Source: Nostoc sp. HK-01 (GTDB lineage: Bacteria; Cyanobacteriota; Cyanobacteriia; Cyanobacteriales; Nostocaceae). From it: a stretch of DNA of 64,000 bases. Where the stretch lies: positions 930,001 to 994,000 of the forward strand of contig AP018318.1 in the NCBI GenBank assembly GCA_003990705.1, given 5' to 3'. The position numbers and the translations under genes were made by a program. Position 1 is the first letter of the stretch; each line of letters opens with the position of its first letter. Under the pieces are notes generated by a model. That model saw nothing but the letters and a program-made list of their open reading frames with translations, did no database searches and was not told where the DNA came from. Positions 15,952 through 23,245 of this stretch are shown piece after piece.

Positions 15952-18714
15952 ATGGCTGGACAGGGACTTACTTATGTAATTGAAACAGCACGGCGGGTGT
16001 GGAACATGAAGCCACATCTTGATGTGCGTATTCCCCCAGCCCTAGATAGTGACCGCGAACCAATACCGATTGATGCCTTATGGACTGATTATGCGCTTCG
16101 TCCTAATGTAAAAAATTTAGCCTTTATTGTGCAATCAGTTTCGCAGGCAAATATTGAACAATGGAAGCAAAGGCTGTCTCTTTACCCCATTCGTGCTGGG
16201 TTGTTAGTATCAGATGAAGTTTACATTCTTCAGTATCAAGATACTTCAGGTAGGTTCGAGCAACGGGAAATAGAGCCTGATTCCCTTGCGGTGGAGCTTG
16301 CCGAACCAAGAAGTAAATTATTTTCACCAAAAGCTCTAGCAGAATTTCGGACGGGTCAGCTAACGCTTGCAGATTTAGAAGAATCCCTCACAGCGCGGAG
16401 TTTATCTTTTCTACTTCGGCAAAGAGCAGAACTGGATCGAGCATTTCAAACAGCTATTAAAGGAGTGCTTGAATATGTTGGTTTACCTAATCAACAAACA
16501 AACCCACAAAGTTACCTATCCTCACGTACAGAAATAGCAGGTCATGGAATTCGTGTTGCGATCGCATTTATGGCAGCAAGAATTTTACAAGACAAAGGTT
16601 TTTTTGGTTCTGACTCTATCCCAACTAACGATCCCCAGGCATTGTTGCATCTAACTGTACCTCGTGCCAATGGTTTTTTTAGAAAAGCACTTGAAGAGTC
16701 AATACCTAATTTAACCGATCAAGTTTTGCAGCATTTAGGCGCTCACTTAGGTAGTCAAGTAAGCTTTGCTTTAGTAGATCATAGAGATGTGGGGCTATTA
16801 TACGAACGTGCCATTAAAGAATTACCAGACTATGTAAGTGGGAAAAAATGGACTGACTTACAGCGACACTATACTCCAGTTGCGATCGCTGAACGTATGC
16901 TTGAACTACTTCCTTTAGAAAAGTTACGTCCAGAGGAGCGAGTAATTTTTGATCCAGCAGCAGGTTCAGGTAGTCTGTTGTTAGCTGCTACATCTCGTCT
17001 TGCAGGAATGTCTGATATTCCAGTAGATATTGAAAATCGAGGTCTTTATCTTGCACAACACGTTGCAGGTAATGATTTAGATCAATACGCTGATTTAGTA
17101 ACACAACTTCGATACACTTTAGCAAGAGAGTCACTGGGTCAGGATGTCCCGTTTCCCTTTCCTTCTCACTTTTCTCATGAAGACTATGAAAACTTAACTA
17201 AAGAAAATATAGGCATTAAGCCGCGTGTTATTGTTGCAAACCCTCCTTTTGCAGAAGATGGCAATACTCAAAGAGCAGTAACATTTATAGAAAAAGTTTT
17301 AAGTTGGTTAGATAAAGATTCTCAATTTGCTTTTATTCTGCCTCAATCTTTTTTAACAGCTTCAACTCATGGCATACCAAATGTAAGAAGTTTACTAGCT
17401 GAAAAATGCCACATATTTGAAGTATGGCAATGTCCTGAAAAAACTGTCGGGATTGATGCCGAACAGGATGTTTGTATTGTATTAGGAAGTATAGGCAAAC
17501 CTCGAATAATAACTCCTACTACTGCAAGAGCAGTATTTTCCAGAGTCAAAGACTCAGTATCCAATATTCGTGATAATGGTTTTTTAGGAAAAACTTGGCT
17601 CACAAGATTCAATTCTTATAATTGGAATTCTGTTACAGCACCACCTGTTTCTATTAAAGTTCCTACAATCTTGCTAGGAAAACTTTTTTATGTATTTAAT
17701 GGAGTTAATCCTGGAACACCAGGTAGGCAATACAAACCTATTAAGGAATGCCCTCCAGGAGTAGAATGCAAACTTCACTGGGGTTTGAGATGGCGTAATT
17801 CAAATACACTTTGGGCTGATCCAAATAGAGTACCCGAAGATAAACGTTGGATTAGGTATGGAAGAGAATATCTTGAAGGCCCTAGATTAGAAAATGCTCA
17901 ACTTTTTGATTTACCAAAAATCTTAGTTGGCCGTAAAGTTAATCGTGGTTCTTCATATCCTCTTGCATCACAGTTAGATACTACAGGGCTTTGCCCTGAT
18001 AATAATATATTTTGTGTTCTTCCTGCAAAACAGGTAGGAAAATATGTGTCAGGTTATGAAAATACAGAAACTTTTGAGGAGTGGGATAAACTGAATTATG
18101 AAGAGCAAAGATTATGGCTTTTGGGTATCCTGGTTTCGAGGATAGCAAATGCACTATCTCTTATTGGACGTAAAACACATGAGATAACAACAGATGAATT
18201 ATGTAAACTTCAGTTGCCTAAAACAATAGATTTACGCATTATTGAAATAACTCGTCAAATTGTTGAACGGGATAAAAATAATCTACCAATAACTCAACCA
18301 AATAAATTACGGGAACAGTTAGACATATTAGTTGAGGAATCTTATGGTAATCCTAGCTGGATTGAAATAGCTCGTACAGGCATTCCCCCAGAATTGGAAG
18401 ATTGGAAATCGGAACTCACAAAATCTACATTTATAGTTCGTGGTCAAATTTTAGAAATATCCGAAGATAATAGTCAAATGCGCTTATATCTAAGTGGACT
18501 AATGGATGATAATCGGGAAGAGTGGCTACCGATTTTACCAGAGATTCCCGGTTGGGCCCTTGATGGTACAGTGTTTGAAGCAGAACTCAGTGAAGATGTA
18601 GAGACTTTTGCAGAACTTGCTCAACGTCCTTGGGCAATTAGGCGCTTTCGCCACACCCCTCGTCCCTACTTAACTGACGAAGAACTAACTGAGGAACTAG
18701 GGATAGAGACGTAA
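15952..18714 (+). CDS. Second N6-adenine DNA methylase (HsdM/type II-like)
   Basis: A 920-residue methyltransferase. Residues 1-300 form an N-terminal part with a possible type I or IIG nuclease-like fold (VRIPPALDSDREPIPIDALW, GLLVSDEVYILQY). The methylase part begins with HYTPVAIAERMLELLP near 308; motif I is FDPAAGSGSLLL at about 332-343 and motif IV is VIVANPPFAEDG at about 424-435. The C-terminal 350 residues would hold target recognition (LVGRKVNRGSSYPLAS). It is unlike the first methylase in the operon upstream: it has NPPF instead of NPPW and a different N-terminus. An MBL-fold gene starts 8 bp after its stop, so both are almost certainly co-transcribed. The partner nuclease is not obvious; the N-terminal region or the MBL protein are the candidates. 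Confidence 0.85.
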   Translation: MAGQGLTYVIETARRVWNMKPHLDVRIPPALDSDREPIPIDALWTDYALRPNVKNLAFIVQSVSQANIEQWKQRLSLYPIRAGLLVSDEVYILQYQDTSGRFEQREIEPDSLAVELAEPRSKLFSPKALAEFRTGQLTLADLEESLTARSLSFLLRQRAELDRAFQTAIKGVLEYVGLPNQQTNPQSYLSSRTEIAGHGIRVAIAFMAARILQDKGFFGSDSIPTNDPQALLHLTVPRANGFFRKALEESIPNLTDQVLQHLGAHLGSQVSFALVDHRDVGLLYERAIKELPDYVSGKKWTDLQRHYTPVAIAERMLELLPLEKLRPEERVIFDPAAGSGSLLLAATSRLAGMSDIPVDIENRGLYLAQHVAGNDLDQYADLVTQLRYTLARESLGQDVPFPFPSHFSHEDYENLTKENIGIKPRVIVANPPFAEDGNTQRAVTFIEKVLSWLDKDSQFAFILPQSFLTASTHGIPNVRSLLAEKCHIFEVWQCPEKTVGIDAEQDVCIVLGSIGKPRIITPTTARAVFSRVKDSVSNIRDNGFLGKTWLTRFNSYNWNSVTAPPVSIKVPTILLGKLFYVFNGVNPGTPGRQYKPIKECPPGVECKLHWGLRWRNSNTLWADPNRVPEDKRWIRYGREYLEGPRLENAQLFDLPKILVGRKVNRGSSYPLASQLDTTGLCPDNNIFCVLPAKQVGKYVSGYENTETFEEWDKLNYEEQRLWLLGILVSRIANALSLIGRKTHEITTDELCKLQLPKTIDLRIIEITRQIVERDKNNLPITQPNKLREQLDILVEESYGNPSWIEIARTGIPPELEDWKSELTKSTFIVRGQILEISEDNSQMRLYLSGLMDDNREEWLPILPEIPGWALDGTVFEAELSEDVETFAELAQRPWAIRRFRHTPRPYLTDEELTEELGIET

Positions 18715-18722
18715 AAATTTTT

Positions 18723-19778
18723 ATGACTTGCGAGTTAGCTTTTTTACCTGTAGGAAATGCTGATACCATCGTTATACGTGCTGATGGTGGTTCTGTTGTT
18801 ATCGTTGATTTACACAAAATACCTATTCTTCTTAAGTGGTTACAGAGTAATAAAGCAACCGCTATTACCAGAATTTATATAACTCACGAACATCGAGACC
18901 ATTTTCCGTCTATTGAGGATTTGGTGACGTTTCTTGATAATTGGCTGAAACGTGGTGGAACAATAGAAACCCTTTGCCTTCCTTACGAGGTTTATAAGGA
19001 AGCAAAAAGAAAAGTAGCTGCTAACAGAACTGTTAATAAAAGACTTGAAGATGCCCTGCTACGCCTCAGACAATGGGAAAAGAACAATATTGTCAGCTTT
19101 ATAGAAGCTACTCGTGGTTCTAATCACTATTGCCAAGAAGGGCTAGAAATTCAAATTTTACACCCAGGGCTTCTGTACGCTCAAGAACATCTTGTTGATA
19201 TTAAAGGTAAAGATAACGAAATATCTGTTGTCCTGCGTGTCACTTACGGCAATTTTGCAGCCTTGCTACTTGCAGATATTGAAGGCGAGGGGCTTAAGGA
19301 ATGTATTGATATTTGCCGACCTAATGAACTGAGTGCTAACATTGTTAAAATTCCTCATCACGGGGCATACCCCAAGAATGGAGATGAACTCAGGCAATTA
19401 TTAGAGGCTATTGATGCAGAAATAGCAGTTTTATCTGTTGGTAGTAACAATAATTATGGCCACGTTGTGCCAGAACTTTTCAACTTACTTTCGAGCCTAA
19501 AAAACGATACATCTAAACGACTGGGAAAATTTATCTGCACAGAAGTTACTCGTTCATGTGTTCACTCAACTGGCGAAATCGTCTTAATGGGTAAATCAGG
19601 ATTGCCAAAACAGCAATTATGTGCAGGAGAAATTACTATTCTTGGAGAAACTTCCGGTACATGGCAGCTAAAAACAGAGACAGAACATAAAAGTGTAATC
19701 TCAACACTTCAATACCCTGCCTGCCAAGCTATTATTACACCTAATTTGAAAGCTGTCTCTGACGCTTTACCATCATAG
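18723..19778 (+). CDS. Metallo-beta-lactamase-fold hydrolase (ComEC-like)
   Basis: 351 residues with the metal-binding motif THEHRDHFPS at about 54-63, a central LLLADIEGEG, and IPHHGAYPKNG near 209-219, the same arrangement as the C-terminal MBL domain of ComEC/Rec2 proteins and of MBL nucleases. No signal peptide or membrane segment is visible, so it is likely cytosolic. It follows the second methylase by 8 bp, suggesting joint function; a nuclease or nucleotidase in a restriction-like system is inferred from the fold and the context. Its last 38 bases overlap the 3' end of tniQ on the other strand. Confidence 0.82.
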   Translation: MTCELAFLPVGNADTIVIRADGGSVVIVDLHKIPILLKWLQSNKATAITRIYITHEHRDHFPSIEDLVTFLDNWLKRGGTIETLCLPYEVYKEAKRKVAANRTVNKRLEDALLRLRQWEKNNIVSFIEATRGSNHYCQEGLEIQILHPGLLYAQEHLVDIKGKDNEISVVLRVTYGNFAALLLADIEGEGLKECIDICRPNELSANIVKIPHHGAYPKNGDELRQLLEAIDAEIAVLSVGSNNNYGHVVPELFNLLSSLKNDTSKRLGKFICTEVTRSCVHSTGEIVLMGKSGLPKQQLCAGEITILGETSGTWQLKTETEHKSVISTLQYPACQAIITPNLKAVSDALPS

Positions 19779-20301
19779 GAAAAGGCAAAAAACAGTGAGG
19801 ACATTCACCTTGTACCCAATCTGCGGGAATAGGGAAAGTAGTTTCACAGTTAGTACATTTGGTTAACAAGCGTAAATTGTGGCGATCGCATTTCATTTTA
19901 TCCTTGTACTGCCACTCAATTCGATGACAAGGTACTTCTGCATAGCAAGCAGCACATAATCGAATTGGTCTAGGTTTCATCGTTACGCCTTTGGGTGGCA
20001 GCATCTCATATATTCTATTGGTTGGTAGACAAATAAGCTTGCCCAAAGCTTCTAATTCTTTATTACTAGGAAATGGATTGAAATAAAGCTTCTCCCACCG
20101 CGTAGTCACAGCACCAATACCAGCAATCTTTCCTAAAGAGTAGCCAGAAGGAAGACTGTTAGCCTTGAATCGGCGCAAACGCCCCAAGTAATGACTAATG
20201 CTTTCTCCTTCGTATGGATCAACATAGCCCAACCTGAGCAAAGCTTCATGATTGTCATGAATTCTTATTTCTATTTTCGGGGGGAATGTATCTCTTGCCA
20301 T
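19741..20301 (-). CDS. tniQ: TniQ-family transposon target-selection protein
   Basis: 186 residues, the short TniQ form also found in type V-K CAST (about 170 residues). It has the family start YVDPYEGESISHYLGRLRR, a helical middle, and a zinc-binding C-terminus: CAACY, then MKCDRHN, KCTNC and GECPHC. TniQ links target choice to the TnsC filament. The ATG at 20301 overlaps the end of tnsC by 47 bp in another frame, typical of translational coupling. Its 3' end overlaps the MBL gene by 38 bp in convergent orientation. Confidence 0.88.
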   Translation of the reverse strand: MARDTFPPKIEIRIHDNHEALLRLGYVDPYEGESISHYLGRLRRFKANSLPSGYSLGKIAGIGAVTTRWEKLYFNPFPSNKELEALGKLICLPTNRIYEMLPPKGVTMKPRPIRLCAACYAEVPCHRIEWQYKDKMKCDRHNLRLLTKCTNCETTFPIPADWVQGECPHCFLPFPMMVKRQRQLSN

Positions 20302-21109
20302 ATCGATTAGCGATTTTTTCTAAAATGCCTTGATCAACTCTGCCAAAGCCATTTTTGAGAGAATGTAACACTGCTTTCGTTAATATCTTCACCAGCAATC
20401 CCATTCGCCCACCTGTAGTTTCTGCTAAAATCTCAAATGTAATTCCTTTACATAAATTTGAAGCTTCAGGTAAAGCCAGAACATCAAATTCAATAGTGCT
20501 GAGTGTCTTTAGAAAATCATCCTGTTCTAAGCGATCAAACTCATAAAGTGTTGGAAAGCTAGTTAACAAATCAAAATCATATAAAATTTTATCTAGCTCT
20601 TGCCCTCCAACTAAGACAACAGAAACATTAGATTCGTCAAAAAGTTGCTTGAGGTCTAATAATGCCTCTCTTTGGAGATTGTCGGCATTGTCAACAATAA
20701 CTTGTTCTATCCCAAATAATTCTAGACTACCAGCTAATCTGGGACGTAAATCTTCTCGTTTACCTGTTGGTGCTGCGTGGTTAATATCTTTAAGAATTTG
20801 CGAAAACAGACGCTTAGAACTTGATGCTGACCAAGCTCTTACATACGATACTTTCTTCCTATCCTCTTCCCGATAATGAACCGATGTTCGGCTTTTCCCA
20901 ACATCTCTTGGCCCAACTACTCGACCGCATTGTTTTAATATTCGCAACTCATCTAGCCATCTGAAATATTCTGAAGCCCGATCAGTGGGTATAAAGCAAT
21001 TACTGAATATCTCTTCAATTTCAATGACTTTAGCAAGTTGATTATTTAAATCTAGTTGAGGAGCTAAGACTTCGACATTAGGCTGAATTGCAAGTTGTGA
21101 TTGTGCCAT
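20255..21109 (-). CDS. tnsC: TnsC/TniB AAA+ ATPase of transposon
   Basis: 284 residues, close to CAST TnsC length. It would form ATP-dependent filaments on target DNA that recruit TnsB. Walker A is VVGPRDVGKS at about 64-73. At the Walker B position the sequence reads VIVDNADNL (about 137-145), so the usual acidic pair Asp-Glu is Asp-Asn. VVLVGGQELD fits sensor 1. The gene starts 3 bp after the tnsB stop and overlaps tniQ, so the three form one operon. The altered Walker B could reduce ATP hydrolysis or be a lineage trait. Confidence 0.88.
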   Translation of the reverse strand: MAQSQLAIQPNVEVLAPQLDLNNQLAKVIEIEEIFSNCFIPTDRASEYFRWLDELRILKQCGRVVGPRDVGKSRTSVHYREEDRKKVSYVRAWSASSSKRLFSQILKDINHAAPTGKREDLRPRLAGSLELFGIEQVIVDNADNLQREALLDLKQLFDESNVSVVLVGGQELDKILYDFDLLTSFPTLYEFDRLEQDDFLKTLSTIEFDVLALPEASNLCKGITFEILAETTGGRMGLLVKILTKAVLHSLKNGFGRVDQGILEKIANRYGKRYIPPENRNKNS

Positions 21110-21112
21110 ACA

Positions 21113-22969
21113 TCACCAAATATTCTTTAAATTTTGTTTGCGCCTAGAAATAACTAACTGATGCCTTTCCTGTTTTAAATTATCAGCTTGCTCAGATACT
21201 TCTATTTGCACCTCAGTTTTTTGAACCTGTATTTCTTCTCTGGAAACTCTTTCTGGTAATACTTCAATTGGCTCATTATTCCTTAAATAATTCTTAGCTC
21301 TACTTTTTCTTAATTCAACAACATTTGAGTTTTTCTTAGAACCAGAACGTAAGCGTTGTTGTTCTGCTTGTCTTATTTCTTTCTTTTCCTGTTTACGCTC
21401 TTTTACAAGCTCCTTACGCTTACCTAATGCTAATAGGGCATCATAATTACAATGCTCTCTAAGAGCTTTGTTACGCTCCTTATTAAGACTTTTCAATTCT
21501 TCTAAACTCAATTCTTGAGTATCCATGTTTACTGCATGAACGTACCCTAAGAAATCTCCTAGATCATCATTTGCATCACAACTGTAGACATATAATGTCA
21601 GAATATGGTCTGGGTCATATCTCAGCGTCACATATTCACCTTTATAAGCCCTGAGTGATTCTCCTCGATAAACCAAGTTCTCGAACTGGATAGAACCATG
21701 AGCTTGAACAACTCGTTGAGTTTCTTTCATTAAACAAATATCCAATTCTCGCTCATCCAAAGGCTCAGGTAGTTTTCCTCCCATTCCCTTGAACCATCTT
21801 TCAAATCTTGTGTCGCGGGGATCTTTGGGATAAGGTTCATGGTTATAAATGTCGCAAAAGAAACCAGCCAAAACCTTGTCTATATCCTGTATGGTCAAAC
21901 AAGCTTCTTTTTCTGCATTTTCAGGACGTTCCTGAACATTAGATCCTGTGTAACCGGGTAAGTCTTTCAGGGCTTGAGTATTGATTGTTTTAAAAATCCG
22001 TTCTACAATACCACCTTGGTTGGGGCGATCGCGCAATTCGCATTGAAATCCCAGTTTCTTGCCAATGGCTTTAAGGTGTTTAGAGCGAAAATCTTTGCCG
22101 CCATCAGTAAAAAAGTATTGAAAAGGAGGGCCATAACCCCAAGGTTTACTCAGTTCATAGTCATGGGAATACTGCTTGGGTAATATAGAATGTCTTAAAG
22201 CAAGAGCCACTTCAGCAGACCCAGGTTGTTTTATCCACAAGTGGAAACCTAAAACATAACTGGAGAAAGTATCAACAACAGTAGTTAACCAAGGTCGCTC
22301 AGGTAACAACACACCGTTATTATCAACTATCCGAATATCAAGTTCTGTATGGTCACATTGAATAATTTGGTTGCTAAACTCAGCTTTTAGTTGCTTGCCG
22401 TCTCGTGTTTCCACCGTCAACCAAGACCCAGAACCTGGATTTCTAATTTTTTTCTTCAGTTTTTGTTGCTCAATTAACGGATTTAAAATTCGATAAACAG
22501 TAGCTGGATGAGGATAGTCTCCTTGTTCAAGCCCAAGGTCAACGATTGCGTGTCGCTTCACTTCACGAACCACAGATGCTGGCGACATTGGATGTTTTTC
22601 TTTCAGGCTATTTTCGTAAGTCGTTTTTATATATTCTTGCCAGTATTCGCTAACTCGATATTGTCCCTTGTCTGAGCGTTGTACTCCGGCTGTCTCATTT
22701 AATCTGTCTTCATTATATTCTTTGAGAAGACGCTCCACCTGCCGAGTAGAAACACCAAGGGTGTCTGCAACTGCCTGTTTTCTTTGAGACTTAATCTGTC
22801 GATTCGGTGATTCAGCAAGCCATTGGATGAGATGAAATTTGAGTTTCTGGCTATCTGAGGATTCCAGAATAATGTGTAATGGATCGACCACAAAATTACT
22901 TTCACCAAGGAAAATAGCTTCCGTAACTTGTGTCAATTCTCCGGTTAATCCAAATTCTTTGTCTGGCAT
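21113..22969 (-). CDS. tnsB: TnsB/Mu-type DDE transposase of the transposon
   Basis: 618 residues. The N-terminus carries HTH domains that bind the transposon ends (AVADTLGVSTRQVERLLKEY at about 66-85). The catalytic RNase H-like core has Asp at about 206 in IIQCDHTELD, Asp at about 289 in FFTDGGKDFRS and Glu at about 323 in QGGIVERIFKTIN. WLTTVVDTFS, LPGYTGSNVQERPE and DICLMKETQRVVQ closely resemble the TnsB of cyanobacterial type V-K CAST. The C-terminal 130 residues are charged and helical (EELKSLNKERNKALREH, then a Lys/Arg-rich tail), the part that contacts TnsC in the family. All three catalytic residues are present, so the transposase looks active. The gene begins about 260 bp inside the TGTACA end. 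Confidence 0.93.
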   Translation of the reverse strand: MPDKEFGLTGELTQVTEAIFLGESNFVVDPLHIILESSDSQKLKFHLIQWLAESPNRQIKSQRKQAVADTLGVSTRQVERLLKEYNEDRLNETAGVQRSDKGQYRVSEYWQEYIKTTYENSLKEKHPMSPASVVREVKRHAIVDLGLEQGDYPHPATVYRILNPLIEQQKLKKKIRNPGSGSWLTVETRDGKQLKAEFSNQIIQCDHTELDIRIVDNNGVLLPERPWLTTVVDTFSSYVLGFHLWIKQPGSAEVALALRHSILPKQYSHDYELSKPWGYGPPFQYFFTDGGKDFRSKHLKAIGKKLGFQCELRDRPNQGGIVERIFKTINTQALKDLPGYTGSNVQERPENAEKEACLTIQDIDKVLAGFFCDIYNHEPYPKDPRDTRFERWFKGMGGKLPEPLDERELDICLMKETQRVVQAHGSIQFENLVYRGESLRAYKGEYVTLRYDPDHILTLYVYSCDANDDLGDFLGYVHAVNMDTQELSLEELKSLNKERNKALREHCNYDALLALGKRKELVKERKQEKKEIRQAEQQRLRSGSKKNSNVVELRKSRAKNYLRNNEPIEVLPERVSREEIQVQKTEVQIEVSEQADNLKQERHQLVISRRKQNLKNIW

Positions 22970-23026
22970 TTAAGCAAGGAGAATGTAGTTATTGGTAGTA
23001 TTAATGTACCATTAACTAAAGAAAAT

Positions 23027-23232
23027 GCGACATTGAATTTGCAATGTGGCAAAATTTAAATAAACGACATTAATTTGCAAATTTCAGTTCTAACGACATT
23101 TAATGTGCGAATTAAGGAATTTTGTATTTTTAGTCAACAATGTCCTGAAAGCTTTATATGATAAGCGTTTTAGATGATAAAGACGCTCATGTCGTTTTTT
23201 GCGAATTGCGACATATAATGTGCGAATGTACA
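23027..23232. repeat. Transposon left end with TnsB-site repeats
   Basis: Four directly repeated sites of the form CGACATTTAATGTGCGAAT are seen at 23027-23047, 23064-23083, 23093-23113 and 23208-23232. The terminal site ends in TGTACA, the outermost six bases. A partial site in the other orientation lies near 23189-23206. This matches the end structure of Tn7-like and V-K elements. The outer gap between sites three and four is much longer than the others. Confidence 0.8.
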
Positions 23233-23245
23233 CGTTAATTAAGAA

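Larger units (their letters stand above)
1..23232. mobile_element. Tn7-like (type V-K CAST-like) transposon, one end in window
   Basis: A TGTACA terminus at 23227-23232, read leftward as TGTACATTCGC, is followed by repeated putative TnsB sites and then tnsB, tnsC and tniQ, all facing away from the terminus. This is the layout of the left end of type V-K CAST and related Tn5053/Tn7-like elements. Cargo genes fill the rest to the window's left edge. I found no matching second terminus at 1-22970, so the left boundary is only the window edge and the true element may be larger. If the family's usual 5-bp duplication applies, the 5 bp outside (23233-23237, CGTTA) should also flank the missing end. 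Whether cas12k and a CRISPR array exist cannot be seen here. Confidence 0.7.

Noticed and set aside
1-22970. Second end of the Tn7-like transposon inside the window
   Set aside because: No TGTACA with adjacent ACGACATT/GCGAATT-type sites was found in any spacer left of tnsB.
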